Positions 43,856-53,659 are shown, numbered from the stretch's first letter. The stretch is DNA of 64,000 nucleotides from Granulicella sibirica (GCF_004115155.1 NZ_RDSM01000003.1:992001-1056000), one strand, 5' to 3'. Notes: generated from the sequence alone by a model not told the origin. Numbers and translations are program-made.

Positions 43856-44174
43856 TTATGGGTGGGTGATTTGCACTGGGGTGGGTTCGTGCAGGTGATA
43901 GTGGCGGTGGGTGGACCAGGGCCATTGCTCGGCGCTTTCGACTAGGCCTCGGACTACTGGGTTTTGGTGCATGTAATGGAGCTTCTCGACTCTTGTTGCG
44001 GGTGCGGATGTTGTGGTCGTAGTAGCGGATTTGCCAGAAGGGTCTTTGGTGGGAAAGTTTGGAGACGGAGAGTTTCAGGGCTTGGAGCGCTTTGGCGAGG
44101 GGCTCGTGTTCAGGTTCACTTAGGAGTAAGTGGACGTGCTCGGGCATGACGAGGTAGCCGAGGACTTCGAGCTT
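43856..44174 (-). pseudogene. REP-associated tyrosine transposase (RAYT, Y1/IS200-like) remnant
   Basis: On the minus strand, after an in-frame TAA at 44175-44177, the frame reads KLEVLGYLVMPEHVHLLL with the HUH motif (HVH). [14 protein letters not shown] and [13 protein letters not shown] follow. A one-base shift near 43993 moves the match to the next frame: [19 protein letters not shown], then [12 protein letters not shown], ending at TAA 43856. These are the conserved blocks of REP-associated transposases. The N-terminal third is missing. It lies between REP copies A and B, the normal layout of a REPtron. Stop, frameshift and truncation all say it is inactive. Confidence 0.82.
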
Positions 44175-44196
44175 TTAGCGCTTGCGGATGGTGCGG

Positions 44197-44233
44197 CCCA
44201 CCTTAGGCACGATGATGATGTGCCGAAGGTGGG
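44197..44233 (+). repeat. REP element B
   Basis: CCCACCTTAGGCACGATG with the opposing arm TGTGCCGAAGGTGGG forms an imperfect hairpin around a GATGATGAT loop. It sits just upstream of the transposase remnant, in the same orientation as copy A. Confidence 0.8.
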
Positions 44234-44314
44234 GCAGCCCGGCCTTAGATGTAGGGCTACTTTGTCTGGTGAGCATCTGTCTCTCGTATGCCAGGATTGA
44301 AATGGCGTTTGCCT

Positions 44315-44665
44315 TTAGGACGTGCGTTTGGCTAGAGCGACTCCAACTACTGTGCATATCTGGCCAACTAGCGGTATGGGACCCATGGTGCTGATATCAA
44401 TAAGCAGGAGTAGGACGACGATGGCGATCAAGCTAAATTTGATAGCAGCCAAAGATGCAGAGGGATTTACTTTCGCGCCGATCGCCGTCGCCCCGTAACC
44501 GGAGGCAAGTCCTAACGCGACGATGAGAAGCAGCGAGAGAGTGCTCGAGCCAAAAAGGGTGATAATCGATCTGGTGATAAAGCTGAACACGAAGAGTAAG
44601 GCGATCGCGATACAGATGCTTATGAGTGTTGGGCCGGTGCTGTCGGTCTTCCCTTCTTCAGGCAT
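44315..44665 (-). CDS. Small membrane protein of unknown function
   Basis: 116 residues from ATG 44665, with GAAGG seven bases upstream; the open frame extends to 44710. At least three hydrophobic helices are visible (TLISICIAIALLFVFSFI, TLSLLLIVALGLASGYGATAIG, FSLIAIVVLLLLIDIST). No family is recognised. It lies in the low-coding island with relics of mobile elements, so it may have been brought in or may be the only survivor of a larger unit. Coding status rests on the ribosome-binding site and the coherent membrane pattern. Confidence 0.5.
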   Translation of the reverse strand: MPEEGKTDSTGPTLISICIAIALLFVFSFITRSIITLFGSSTLSLLLIVALGLASGYGATAIGAKVNPSASLAAIKFSLIAIVVLLLLIDISTMGPIPLVGQICTVVGVALAKRTS

Positions 44666-45155
44666 GTAAAGACCTTCCTTGATTGCGGTCGGTAAGAACT
44701 TCGGGTGCATGATGGTACTTTGTCACTTACATCTGGCCGATTGATGAGAGAACAAGACTTCGCGCGGCGATCATAGGGTCAATGTCCACGAGTCAGCACC
44801 TGCCAGAAATCTGCCGAAGTCCGGTTTGATCGACACAGACACACAAAAGCGAATGAGTGAAATGAAAACGCCTTCTCGCCAGCGGTCAGATGGCTATTCG
44901 GGCGTTCTTTAGGCTGTCAAAATATTACGGCAGAAGTGTGCCATACCCTGAACCCACGGTCAATCACTTTGTTTGGCCAATGGCTTAGCACTAAGGGTTC
45001 TACGCGGACTCAAAGATGTCAGAAGACTCAAACTTCTCTCTTGAACTGTCTAACAACCGAGGCGCAGAGATGACGCCGCATCGTTAATAAGTAGATGCGG
45101 TGTGTGCTTTTTAAAAATGAAATGCTAGACGGTTGTTGGCTCGAGTTGATGGATA
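44666..45155. other. Non-coding stretch upstream of the small membrane gene and after ftsK
   Basis: About 490 bp without a gene I can support. It is less GC-rich than its surroundings. Apart from one terminator-like hairpin at 45074-45112, I see no repeat, RNA gene or ORF longer than about 20 codons with a ribosome-binding site. Confidence 0.5.
45074..45112 (+). terminator. Terminator-like hairpin downstream of ftsK
   Basis: CCGCATC (45076-45082) pairs with GATGCGG (45094-45100), extended by two further pairs, around an AT-rich loop and followed by GCTTTTT. The T tract orients it for plus-strand transcripts, although no plus-strand gene precedes it; it may also mark the end of ftsK transcription from the other side. 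Confidence 0.4.
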
Positions 45156-47936
45156 TCAACGGGAGATTGGTTCCACTTCGCTGATCCAGTTTGCGGTCTT
45201 CAAAATTTCTCTCGGCTTGCTGCCGTCGGGGGGGCCTACCAGGCCGTCGCGGTGCATGAGGTCGATGAGGTGGGCGGCGCGGCCGTAGCCTATTCGTAGG
45301 CGGCGTTGTAAGAGGCTGGTGCTGGCCTTTTGGAACTCGAAGACTAGGCGGACTGCGTCGTCGTACATGGGGTCGTTGTCGTCGGCGGACGGGTCGCTGC
45401 CTTCGGCTCCGTCCTTCTCGTCTTTGGGGCCTTCGAGGAAGCCTTCGACGTACTCGGCTTCGCCCTGGGCGCGCCAGAATTCTGTAACTGCGGCGATTTC
45501 TTTTTCAGTTACAAAGGGGGCGTGGACGCGCTGGAGGCGGCTGGTGCCGGGGGGGAGGAAGAGCATGTCGCCGCGGCCGAGGAGGGATTCGGCTCCGTTC
45601 GAGTCGATGATGGTGCGGGAGTCGGTCTTGGTGGCGAGGCGGAAGCTCATGCGGGTGGGGACGTTGGCCTTGATGAGGCCGGTGATGACGTCGACGGAGG
45701 GGCGCTGGGTGGCGAGGACGAGATGGATGCCGACGGCGCGGGCCATCTGGGCGAGGCGGGTGATGGACTCTTCGACGTTGGAGCGGTCGAGCATCATGAG
45801 GTCGGCGAGCTCGTCGATGATGATCATGATGTAGGGCAGGGGCTCCTGGTTGACGTCCTCGAAGAGGTACTCGGAGCCGTTGTCGAAGAGCTTGTTGAAC
45901 TGGTCGATGTTGCGGACGTGGTTGGCGGCGAGTAGCTTGAGGCGGCGTTCCATCTCCCTGACCGCGTTTCGCAACGCGTTCGCTGCGAGCTTGGCCTCGG
46001 TGATGATGGGGGTGAAGAGGTGGGGGATGCCCTCGTACATGCCGAGCTCGACGCGCTTGGGGTCGACGAGGATCATGCGGACCTGCTCGGGGGTGGACTT
46101 GTAGAGGACGGACATGATCATGGCGTTGATGGCCACGGATTTTCCGGAGCCGGTGGATCCGGCGATGAGGACGTGAGGCATGGCGGCGAGGTCCGCCGTG
46201 ACGATGGCTCCGTTGATGTCCTTTCCTAGAGCAATGGCTAATTTGCTTTTGCTCTTTACGAACGACTCGCACTCGACTACGTCGCGGAGCCAGATGGTTT
46301 CGCGGTCGTGGTTGGGGACCTGGATGCCTACGGTGGATTTGCCGGCCATGCGCTCGATGAGGATGGACTCGGCGGCCATGGCGAGGCAGAGGTCGTCGGC
46401 GAGGCCGGTGACGCGGGAGTACTTGACGCCGGCGTCGGGGCGGAACTCGAAGGTGGTGACGACGGGGCCGGGGTTGATCTGGGTGACGGTGCCGTCGACG
46501 CCGAACTCGGCACACTTTTCGACGAGGGTGCGGGCCTCTTCGCGGAGGGCTTCTTCGCGGACCTGGGACTGCTCTTCGGAGTGGAAGAGGAGGGAGGATG
46601 GGGGGAGTTTGTAGCCTCGGATGGACTTGGGGGTGATGGCTACGGCCTTGACGTCGGCGTCGGCGCGGCGGCCGAAGGAGATGGGCTCGGGGGCCTGGGG
46701 GAGGGGCGGAGGTATGGGTTGGGGGGTCTCGGTGCGTGCGGCGGCAGGGGCGGCTTTGGGGACTAGCGTGGGGCGGGGGCGGGACTGTGATGGGATCTCG
46801 TTGACGTTGGGGATGGGGAGGGGGCGGGCGTTGGCGAAGAAGTCGTCTTCGTCGTCCTCGTGGGTGCGGCGGGAGATGGGGGTGGCGAAGACGTCGCGTC
46901 CGCCCTCGTGGAAGGTGTCGGGGAAGGCGGCGGGTTCGATCGGGCGAGAGGCGGCGGCGAGGGCGTCGGCGTAGGGGGCGGCGGCCGCGGCGGCGGTGGA
47001 GAGGGGAGTGACGGGTGGGGCGTCGACGTTGGTGCGGGGCTGGTTGCTGAAGAGGCTGGGGGAGATGCGTTCGAAGGCGGGTTCCGGATCCGCTGAGGGG
47101 GGGGCGACGCCGAGGTCGTTCTTGTGTTTGCGGCGTGACGTTAGCCAGCCGAAGAGACCGCCGAGGAGGGTGGTGGGCTCGGGGACGATGGGCAGGCCTT
47201 CGGGGGTGACGGCGACGGGTGCGGGGTAGTCGCGCTCGTTTTCGCGGCGGAGCTTGCGGGCGGCGAGTTCGCGCTTGCTCTCGAAGCCGCTGGCGGCGTC
47301 GTCTAGGGCTTCGCGGCTGGCGCGTCGCTGGCGGCGGGCTTCGAGGCGCTCGCGCATGGTGGCGAGGAAGCCGAAGCGGGTGGTGGCCCACTCGCGGGCG
47401 GTGGAGAAGGTGAAGGTAGTCGCGAGGTAGAGGGAGACGGCGACCATGAGAGCGAGGACGATGGTGGCGCCGGGAAGGTTGAGGAAGTGGATCATGGCGT
47501 CGGAGACGATGCGGCCGAATGCGCCTTCGATGGGGAGCGCGCTGCGCCAGAGGAGGTGACTGGGCAGGAGGGCGATGGCGGCGGGGGCGGCGATGAGCCA
47601 GAGGACTAGACCGAGGTTCTTCGCGGCGGGGGAGCCGGCGGGCTTGGACCGAAGCCAGCAGATGCCGAGGCGGATCATGACGAGAGGGAGGAAGAAGACG
47701 GCGATGCCGATGGTCTGGAGGAGGGCGTCGGAGGCAAAGGCTCCGACCATGCCGGTCCAGTTGCGGGCGGGGCGACCGGTGGCGTATCCGCCGGCGGTGT
47801 TGAAGGAGGGGTCGGATGGGGTGTAGCTGATGAGGGCGAGCAGGAGGAGGCCGGCGGAGACGAGGACGATCATGCCGAGGATCTCGTTGAGGCGACGATT
47901 GCGGGTTGGCGTCGAATCGAGTCGGAGTGGCTTCAT
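45156..47936 (-). CDS. ftsK: DNA translocase FtsK
   Basis: The protein has 926 residues. Four or five N-terminal transmembrane helices (residues ~20-185) anchor it. A Pro/Arg/Ala-rich linker (~200-430) follows. The motor domain has Walker A AGSTGSGKSVAINAMI near residue 600, Walker B YIMIIIDELADLMM near 705 and VDVITGLIKANVPTRMSFRLATKTDS. The C-terminal gamma winged helix (RLVFEFQKASTSLLQRRLRIGYGRAAHLIDLM) reads KOPS-type sequences. FtsK pumps the chromosome termini through the septum and activates XerCD at dif. It lies on the minus strand in a region whose plus strand is G-rich. Confidence 0.97.
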   Translation of the reverse strand: MKPLRLDSTPTRNRRLNEILGMIVLVSAGLLLLALISYTPSDPSFNTAGGYATGRPARNWTGMVGAFASDALLQTIGIAVFFLPLVMIRLGICWLRSKPAGSPAAKNLGLVLWLIAAPAAIALLPSHLLWRSALPIEGAFGRIVSDAMIHFLNLPGATIVLALMVAVSLYLATTFTFSTAREWATTRFGFLATMRERLEARRQRRASREALDDAASGFESKRELAARKLRRENERDYPAPVAVTPEGLPIVPEPTTLLGGLFGWLTSRRKHKNDLGVAPPSADPEPAFERISPSLFSNQPRTNVDAPPVTPLSTAAAAAAPYADALAAASRPIEPAAFPDTFHEGGRDVFATPISRRTHEDDEDDFFANARPLPIPNVNEIPSQSRPRPTLVPKAAPAAARTETPQPIPPPLPQAPEPISFGRRADADVKAVAITPKSIRGYKLPPSSLLFHSEEQSQVREEALREEARTLVEKCAEFGVDGTVTQINPGPVVTTFEFRPDAGVKYSRVTGLADDLCLAMAAESILIERMAGKSTVGIQVPNHDRETIWLRDVVECESFVKSKSKLAIALGKDINGAIVTADLAAMPHVLIAGSTGSGKSVAINAMIMSVLYKSTPEQVRMILVDPKRVELGMYEGIPHLFTPIITEAKLAANALRNAVREMERRLKLLAANHVRNIDQFNKLFDNGSEYLFEDVNQEPLPYIMIIIDELADLMMLDRSNVEESITRLAQMARAVGIHLVLATQRPSVDVITGLIKANVPTRMSFRLATKTDSRTIIDSNGAESLLGRGDMLFLPPGTSRLQRVHAPFVTEKEIAAVTEFWRAQGEAEYVEGFLEGPKDEKDGAEGSDPSADDNDPMYDDAVRLVFEFQKASTSLLQRRLRIGYGRAAHLIDLMHRDGLVGPPDGSKPREILKTANWISEVEPISR

Positions 47937-48285
47937 GGTCGTATGGGTCCCTTGCCGGTGTTGCTTGTTTTCGGGCGGAAAGATGCCTGAGTATCCTCGA
48001 TTATGACGCGGGACGGGGAAGGAAAGGCAAAAGAGTAAAACGTGGAATCAGGATGCAAACCCGGGCGAGAACGGGGCATCTAGTAGTGCATACTCGCCGC
48101 TCGGCAGTCGCGAGCGGACCTTGGCACCGATTGGCAGGGGAACGGGATTTTAGCCCTTTCTCCCGCTTGTCTCCGGTAATGGCGAAGGGCCAGCAACCGG
48201 GGGACCCTGCTCCAATCGCACGTTGCTGAGGACGATGAGTTCAGTTCGAGTTTCGTAATCTAACCAGGAAAACGGGGTACTGCAC
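47937..48285. other. Divergent intergenic region between ftsK and the PA2169-family gene
   Basis: 349 bp that must carry the ftsK promoter (minus) and the promoter of the downstream plus-strand gene. CCGCTCG (48097-48103) and CGAGCGG (48111-48117) form a 7-bp hairpin around a 7-nt loop. I could not identify a convincing -35/-10 pair. Confidence 0.4.
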
Positions 48286-48744
48286 ATGGCAAACGCATCG
48301 GATACGCTGAAGGAAGTGGAAAGTGTTTTGAAGGAAGTTATCGACAATCTCTCCGACGGGCAGAAGGGTTTTGCGCAGATCGGCGAGCACATCAAGGATG
48401 AGCAGCTCAAGCGGTACTTCCTCGCCGAGAGCCTGAAGCGCGCGCAGTTCCGCGGCGAGCTCGAGAGCGAGTTGCACCGGGATGGCGTTCATGACATCAA
48501 GAATGAAGGTACGGCCTCCGGCTCGCTGCACCGCGTTTGGGGCGACCTGAAGGCCAAGGTTGGGGTTAGCGATCACGAACTTCTGGCTACGGCGGAGCAG
48601 GGTGAGGATGTCGCCAAGAAGACCTACCAGGATGCGCTCGAGCAGGAGCTTCCGGCCACCGTGCGTACGCTTCTTACCGAGCAGCAGAGGCACATCATCG
48701 CTTCGCATGATTTCGTGAGGAATCACAGGGATGCGACCAAGTAG
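48286..48744 (+). CDS. PA2169-family (DUF2383) four-helix bundle protein
   Basis: The protein has 152 residues, all helical and highly charged. TLKEVESVLKEVIDNLSDGQKGFAQIGEHI is the first helix. LKRYFLAESLKRAQFRGELESELHRDGVHD is the second, with the ferritin-like E...H spacing, followed by GSLHRVWGDLKAKVG and a C-terminal helix pair. The family is ferritin-like in fold and often stress-associated, with no known reaction. It has its own terminator downstream. GGAAAACGGGG upstream offers a weak ribosome-binding site. Confidence 0.87.
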   Translation: MANASDTLKEVESVLKEVIDNLSDGQKGFAQIGEHIKDEQLKRYFLAESLKRAQFRGELESELHRDGVHDIKNEGTASGSLHRVWGDLKAKVGVSDHELLATAEQGEDVAKKTYQDALEQELPATVRTLLTEQQRHIIASHDFVRNHRDATK

Positions 48745-48766
48745 TTTGCGGTAGAGTGTTGTAACG

Positions 48767-48804
48767 ATCGGCGGTGGGCTCTGGCCTGCCGCCGATTTTC
48801 TTTT
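48767..48804 (+). terminator. Rho-independent terminator after the PA2169-family gene
   Basis: ATCGGCGG (48767-48774) pairs with CCGCCGAT (48789-48796), with internal GGGC/GCCT pairing possible, and TTTCTTTT follows. It lies 22 bp after the stop codon and immediately before the next ribosome-binding site. Confidence 0.75.
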
Positions 48805-48813
48805 GAGGTGGTG

Positions 48814-49158
48814 ATGGGGCGGTATTTGTTCGGAGTGCTGTTCGTGGTGGCGGGGGTGATGCACTTTGTGCTGCCGAAGGTCTATGCGAGCATCATGCCT
48901 CCGATGCTCCCGGGGCCGGTTTTGCTGGTGTATGTGAGCGGGGTGGCGGAGATTCTAGGTGGAGTCGGGGTGATGGTGCCGACGACGCGGAAGATGGCTG
49001 CGTGGGGGTTGGTGGCTCTGCTGATTGCTGTCTGGCCGGCGAATCTGGAGATGGCGATGCATCCGGAGAGGTTTGCTTCGGTTCCGGGGTGGGCGCTCTG
49101 GGTCAGGCTGCCGCTGCAATTGCCGTTGATCTGGTGGGCTTGGGTTTATACGCGCTGA
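48814..49158 (+). CDS. DoxX-like small membrane protein
   Basis: 114 residues from ATG 48814 (GAGG five bases upstream; a GTG at 48808 would add two residues). Four hydrophobic helices are visible: YLFGVLFVVAGVMHFVLP, VLLVYVSGVAEILGGVGVMVP, AAWGLVALLIAVWPANLEMAM and LPLIWWAWVY. The HF and SGVAEILGGVG blocks are those of the DoxX/DUF4267-type families. Function is not established; homologues are linked to redox or oxidative stress in other bacteria. A REP copy lies 40 bp downstream. Confidence 0.8.
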   Translation: MGRYLFGVLFVVAGVMHFVLPKVYASIMPPMLPGPVLLVYVSGVAEILGGVGVMVPTTRKMAAWGLVALLIAVWPANLEMAMHPERFASVPGWALWVRLPLQLPLIWWAWVYTR

Positions 49159-49198
49159 TTGGCGGGACGAACGAGGGCACTGCCGGGCTTCTTGCGTT

Positions 49199-49235
49199 CC
49201 CACCTTAGGCGCGGTGTTGCTGCGCCGAAGATGGG
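49199..49235 (+). repeat. REP element C
   Basis: CCCACCTTAGGCGCGGTG with TGCGCCGAAGATGGG is the third copy of the family, in the same orientation, with one mismatch in the right arm (AAGATGGG). It lies between the convergent DoxX-like and penicillin-binding protein genes, a typical REP location. Confidence 0.75.
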
Positions 49236-49322
49236 GCTCCCTCTGGTGTGGAGAGGGAAGGAAGACAAGACAGACGCAGATTCCCTTCGGGAATGACAGC
49301 CAAAAAGACAAATGCTTCGGGA

Positions 49323-51710
49323 TCAGCGGGGGACGGGTGGTGGTGGGGGAGTCGTGGTGTTGAAGAGGTCCTGGATGAGGCTTTGGGGAGACTGGGTCAT
49401 GCGGCTACAGGTGGATTGGGGGGCGGTGCCGTCGAGGAAGGCCACGGTGTAGTCCTTGGGGCAGCTTGAGTCGGCGAGGAGATTGGTTTCGCGGTCGAGG
49501 CGGTAGTTGGTTACACCCGTGGGCGGTGTGAAGGGCTTGGTGTCGGAGTACTGGGGGAGCTTGATGGCGCGGGTCATGAACTCGGCCCAGAGAGGGGCGG
49601 CGGCTTTGGCTCCCTCTAGGTTGACGTTGGTGTAGTCGTCGTTGCCGACCCAGATGATGCAGAGGAGGCTGGAGGTGTAGCCGGCGAACCAGGCGTCGTG
49701 GGAGGTTCCGGTTTTGCCAGCGGCGGGGACGTTGAAGCCCTGGGCTCGGACGGCGGAGGCGGTGCCGCGGTTGATGACGCCTTCGAGAAGGGACTGGGTG
49801 AGGAAGGAGACGCGGGGGTCGAGGACCTGTTTGGCTTCGGGGGCGAAGTCGGCGACGATGTCTCCGTTGTTGTTGCGGACGCTGGCGAGTGCCCATGGCT
49901 TGAGGTGGACGCCGTTGTTGGCGAAGACGGTGTAGGCACCGGCCATGTCGATGGGGCTGGCGGAGTAGGTGCCGATGGCAACCGATGGGGTGCCTTTGGC
50001 GTCGGTGATTCCGGCGGTGCGGGCGAGGGCGGCGACGTTGCCGTAGCCGACCTTTTGCGCGAGGGCGATGGTGGCGATGTTGAGCGAGTGGGCGAGGGCG
50101 TCGGCGGCGGTGACCATGCCGGGGAACTCGCCGTGCTTGAAGTTATCCGGGGTGTAGGACTTGCCGTCGTAGACGAAGTCCTGGGAATCGTCGTTGATCT
50201 TGGTGACGGCGGTGAAGACGCCGGACTCGTCGAGCGAGGTGCCGTTCAGGGAGGTGTTGAAGGCGGTGGCGTAGACGAAGGGCTTGAAGATGGAGCCGGT
50301 GGGGCGCATGGCGTTGCCGTGATTGAGCTGCGAGACGCCGTAGTTGCGGCCGCCGATGAGGGCCAGGATCTGGCCGGTGTGGGGATTGAGGGCGATGAGG
50401 GAGACCTGCGGGTAGTTGACGGGGCCGGAGTGTCTTTTTGCCTCGGCGCGGACGAGGTCGTCGACGTGGCGCATGCCGATCTCGACGGCTTCGGAGGCTA
50501 CGCGCTGGAGTTCGGGGTCGAGCGAGGTGTAGATACGGAGGCTCTGGTGGGAGAGATCCTGATCGCCGATACGCTGGACGAGCTGGTCGTGGACGAGGTC
50601 GACGAAGTAGGGTGCTTCAGAGGCGTCGACGTTGGGCGGCGCGAGGCGGAGAGGCTCGGCCTTGGCGCGGGAGGCTTCGTCGGCGGTGATGGAGCCGGTT
50701 TCAACCATGGAATCGAGGACGACGTTGCGGCGTTCGAGGGCGCGGTCCGGGTGGCGGTAGGGGTTGCGGCGGTTGGGGTTCTGGATGAGGCCGGCGAGGG
50801 TGGCGCACTGAGCGAGATCGAGCTGGCCAATGGGCTTGCCGAAGAAGGCCTGCGAGGCCTCTCCAAAGCCGTTGATAGCGAAAGAGCCGCGCTGACCGAT
50901 GTTGATCTCGTTGGCGTACATCTCGAAGATCTGCTGTTTGGTGAAGTGGGCTTCGAGCTGCAGGGTGATGAAGAGTTCCTTGATCTTGCGGGTGAAGACC
51001 TTGTCGCGGGAGAGGAAGAAGTTCTTGGCGAGCTGCTGCGTGAGGGTCGAGCCGCCGCAGGTCATGTGGTGCTGGACGAGATCTTCGAAGCCACACTTGG
51101 CGATGCGGACGAAGTTGATGCCGGAGTGCTCGAAGAAGCGGCGGTCTTCGATGGAGGTGACGGCCTGGACGAGGTGGGGGGGGATCTCTTTGTAGGTGAC
51201 GAGGCGGCGCTTGCCGCGGCCCTTGTCTTCGGAGAGAGCGGTGATGAGGAGGGGTTCGAGCTCGTAAGAGCGGAGGGCTACGCCATTTTCGGCGGTGATG
51301 GTCTGGACGGTGTCGCCAGAGGTGTTGATGGTGGCGCCGTCGGTGGAGTGGAAGGACTCGGGGCCGGGCTTGATGAGGATGTTGTCGCCGTTGACTTCAA
51401 AGGAGCCGAGCTGGGCGTTGGAGTTGTAGCCTGCGGTGCGGAGGCTGCGGGCGATGTAGTCGACGGTGAGCTTCTGGCCGATGCGGATCTCGCGGGGAGC
51501 GGCGTAGATCTGCGCGACGGAGGCGAAGATGGGGCCGGAGGCGAAGCGGTCGTCGACGACCTTCTGGTACTTGGAGTAGTAGAAGGCGAAGAGGCCGACG
51601 CAGATGAGGAGGCAGGCGAGGATGATGAGGAGGACGCCGCGTCCGAGGCCGCGAAAGAAGCCGCGGCGGTTCGCCCTGGCGGTTGGACCGTACTTGAGTT
51701 TGACTGCCAA
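49323..51710 (-). CDS. Class A penicillin-binding protein (PBP1b-like)
   Basis: The protein has 795 residues with an apparent TTG start at 51710. A short cytoplasmic tail and one transmembrane helix (residues ~25-47) come first, then a UB2H-like segment (~60-130). The GT51 glycosyltransferase has [15 protein letters not shown] and [16 protein letters not shown] (~175-345). The transpeptidase has the catalytic motif [10 protein letters not shown] (Ser-x-x-Lys, about 470), an SLN motif in [11 protein letters not shown] and [12 protein letters not shown] (~640). It polymerises and cross-links peptidoglycan. The proline-rich C-terminus ends [10 protein letters not shown]. Two palindromic repeats lie upstream. 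Confidence 0.95.
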   Translation of the reverse strand: MAVKLKYGPTARANRRGFFRGLGRGVLLIILACLLICVGLFAFYYSKYQKVVDDRFASGPIFASVAQIYAAPREIRIGQKLTVDYIARSLRTAGYNSNAQLGSFEVNGDNILIKPGPESFHSTDGATINTSGDTVQTITAENGVALRSYELEPLLITALSEDKGRGKRRLVTYKEIPPHLVQAVTSIEDRRFFEHSGINFVRIAKCGFEDLVQHHMTCGGSTLTQQLAKNFFLSRDKVFTRKIKELFITLQLEAHFTKQQIFEMYANEINIGQRGSFAINGFGEASQAFFGKPIGQLDLAQCATLAGLIQNPNRRNPYRHPDRALERRNVVLDSMVETGSITADEASRAKAEPLRLAPPNVDASEAPYFVDLVHDQLVQRIGDQDLSHQSLRIYTSLDPELQRVASEAVEIGMRHVDDLVRAEAKRHSGPVNYPQVSLIALNPHTGQILALIGGRNYGVSQLNHGNAMRPTGSIFKPFVYATAFNTSLNGTSLDESGVFTAVTKINDDSQDFVYDGKSYTPDNFKHGEFPGMVTAADALAHSLNIATIALAQKVGYGNVAALARTAGITDAKGTPSVAIGTYSASPIDMAGAYTVFANNGVHLKPWALASVRNNNGDIVADFAPEAKQVLDPRVSFLTQSLLEGVINRGTASAVRAQGFNVPAAGKTGTSHDAWFAGYTSSLLCIIWVGNDDYTNVNLEGAKAAAPLWAEFMTRAIKLPQYSDTKPFTPPTGVTNYRLDRETNLLADSSCPKDYTVAFLDGTAPQSTCSRMTQSPQSLIQDLFNTTTPPPPPVPR

Positions 51711-51722
51711 GGGCGTACCTCA

Positions 51723-51778
51723 GGGGCTAAGGCCCCGCGTTTGAATCTGGGAGCTTATGGCACGGCCGAGGCCGTGCC
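51723..51778. repeat. Composite two-hairpin repeat upstream of the PBP gene
   Basis: GGGGC-taag-GCCCC (51723-51736) is followed, after 22 bases, by a perfect 9-bp inverted repeat, GGCACGGCC-ga-GGCCGTGCC (51759-51778). The two-hairpin design differs from the REP copies in this window and looks like a separate extragenic repeat family. It lies within 70 bp of the PBP start codon. Confidence 0.6.
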
Positions 51779-51833
51779 TCTAAGCAGAACATACCGGTGG
51801 TACGGCGACGCGTGATTCGAGCTTTCTGGGTAA

Positions 51834-51870
51834 CCCGCCTTAGGCGCGATGAGGCGGCGCCGAAGGTGGG
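51834..51870 (+). repeat. REP element D
   Basis: CCCGCCTTAGGCGCGATG with GGCGCCGAAGGTGGG is the fourth copy, again in the same orientation. It lies 17 bp past the end of proS, between proS and the PBP gene. Confidence 0.75.
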
Positions 51871-51886
51871 GCACCGGGATGTCCGC

Positions 51887-53659
51887 TTACGTCTTCATGG
51901 CGGCGGCGAGATGTTTGGCTGCCTCCTCTAGCGGGAGGTCGAGGTTGCGGTTGAGAAGGCGGTCGAGCAGCTCGATTTTGCCTTCGGCGACTCCGCGGCC
52001 GATGTTGATACGGTATGGGATGCCGATAAGGTCCGCGTCTTTGAATTTGACTCCGGCTCGTTCGTCACGGTCATCAAGAAGCACATCAAAACCGGCGGCG
52101 GTGAGCTCAGCGGCTACCTTTTCTCCAGCTTCGAGGAGGGTTGGGTCGGTGATGTTGGTGACGGTGACGACGACTTCGAAGGGCGCGATGGAGGCTGGGA
52201 GCGCGTAGGAGTCGCCTCCGTTCTTCGCGGCGCTGGTTTCGATGGCGGCGGTGAGGATGCGCTCGACGCCGATGCCGTAGCAGCCCATGATGGGGACGAC
52301 CTCTTTACCCTCCTTGTTGAGGACGGTGGAACCCATGATCTTGGTGTAGCGGTTGCCGAGCTTGAAGATGTGTCCGATTTCGACTGCCTTGCCGAGACGC
52401 AGGGGCTGGTGGCCGATGGGGTCGCCCTCGCCTTCGAGGATGTTGCGGATGTCGGCGATGAGGGTGGGCTTGAAGTCGCGCATGGGGGTCACGTTGCGGA
52501 GATGGTACTCGGCCTGGTTGGCTCCGGCGATGAGGTTCTGGCGGCCTTCGAGGGCTTTGTCGAGGAGGATCAGGGTGCCGGGCTTTTTGGGGTGGGGAGC
52601 GGCTTCGAGGCCGATGGGCCCGAGATAGCCGGCGGGGGCCTTGAAGGTGGCCTCGAGCTCTTCAGGAGTCATGGGGCGGAGTTCGCCACCGGCGAGGGCG
52701 GCTAGCTTGGCCTCATTGACGGAGTGGTCTCCACGGAGGAAGACGACGACCGGACGCGTTTTGCCGACGACCTTGATCTGCTTCTCGTCGGAGGCGGGAT
52801 GCTCGACGATGTAGGCCATGGTCTTGATCTGGTGCTGGGGTTTGGTGTCGAGGAAGGCGCCGACTTCGTCAATGGTCTTGTGGCCGGGCGTGTGAATGAG
52901 CTCGGGGGCGTCGGCGGTGGGGGTGAGATCTTCGACGGGCTCGAGGACGCTGGTGGCTTTTTCGAGGTTGGCGGCGTAGCCGGAGGCGGAAGAGGCGATG
53001 AGGTCTTCACCGGCTTCGGTGTAGACCATGAACTCCTGGGACTGCGAGCCACCCATGGCTCCGGAGTCGGCTTCGACGGCGACGAACTCGAGGCCGCAGC
53101 GGGTGAAGATGGCGCGGTAAGCCTGGTCGTGCTTGTTGTAGCTGACGTCGAGGCCGGGCTCGTCCATGTCGAAGGAGTAGGAGTCCTTCATGATGAACTG
53201 GCGGACGCGGAGGAGACCGGCCTTGGGGCGCGGCTCGTCGCGGAACTTGGTCTGGATCTGGTACCAGATCTGCGGGAGCTGCTTGTAGCTGCGGAGCTCC
53301 TTGCGGGCGATGTCGGTCATGACCTCTTCGTGGGTCATGGCGAGGGAAAATTCGGCGCCTTTGCGGTCCTTGAGGTGGAACATGTTCTCGCCCATGCCCT
53401 CCCAGCGTCCGCTGGCTTCCCAGAGCTCGCGAGGGTTGAGGGTGGGAAGGAGGAACTCCTGGCCGATGCGGTCCATCTCCTGGCGGATGATGCCGACGAT
53501 CTTATGGATGGACCGGTGGCCGAGGAAGAGGTAGGAGTAGATGCCTGCTCCGAGCTGGCGGACATAGCCGGCGCGCAGCAGGAGCTTGTGGCTGGCGACT
53601 TCGGCGTCGGCGGGTGCTTCGCGGAGAGTGGGGATGAAGAGCTGGGACCAACGGTGCAT
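51887..53659 (-). CDS. proS: Prolyl-tRNA synthetase
   Basis: The protein has 590 residues, the bacterial-type ProRS with an editing insertion. Class II motifs are [22 protein letters not shown] (motif 1 region), [25 protein letters not shown] (motif 2) and [16 protein letters not shown] (motif 3). The INS/YbaK-like editing domain spans about residues 230-390 ([25 protein letters not shown]), and the anticodon-binding domain is C-terminal ([10 protein letters not shown]... [19 protein letters not shown]). It charges tRNA-Pro. Confidence 0.97.
   Translation of the reverse strand: MHRWSQLFIPTLREAPADAEVASHKLLLRAGYVRQLGAGIYSYLFLGHRSIHKIVGIIRQEMDRIGQEFLLPTLNPRELWEASGRWEGMGENMFHLKDRKGAEFSLAMTHEEVMTDIARKELRSYKQLPQIWYQIQTKFRDEPRPKAGLLRVRQFIMKDSYSFDMDEPGLDVSYNKHDQAYRAIFTRCGLEFVAVEADSGAMGGSQSQEFMVYTEAGEDLIASSASGYAANLEKATSVLEPVEDLTPTADAPELIHTPGHKTIDEVGAFLDTKPQHQIKTMAYIVEHPASDEKQIKVVGKTRPVVVFLRGDHSVNEAKLAALAGGELRPMTPEELEATFKAPAGYLGPIGLEAAPHPKKPGTLILLDKALEGRQNLIAGANQAEYHLRNVTPMRDFKPTLIADIRNILEGEGDPIGHQPLRLGKAVEIGHIFKLGNRYTKIMGSTVLNKEGKEVVPIMGCYGIGVERILTAAIETSAAKNGGDSYALPASIAPFEVVVTVTNITDPTLLEAGEKVAAELTAAGFDVLLDDRDERAGVKFKDADLIGIPYRINIGRGVAEGKIELLDRLLNRNLDLPLEEAAKHLAAAMKT

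Noticed and set aside
44175..44357. A 60-residue minus-strand ORF overlapping REP B
   Set aside because: Its end runs through the REP palindrome to the stop before the transposase remnant; no ribosome-binding site or family pattern.
45505..47391. A 628-codon ORF in another frame of ftsK
   Set aside because: Arg/Pro/His-rich shadow with no domain pattern; the FtsK motor and gamma motifs are in the other frame.
49698..51815. A 705-codon plus-strand ORF opposite the PBP gene
   Set aside because: It is made almost only of Gly, Asp, Glu and Val, as expected for the antisense of a GC-biased coding strand; the PBP frame has full domain support.
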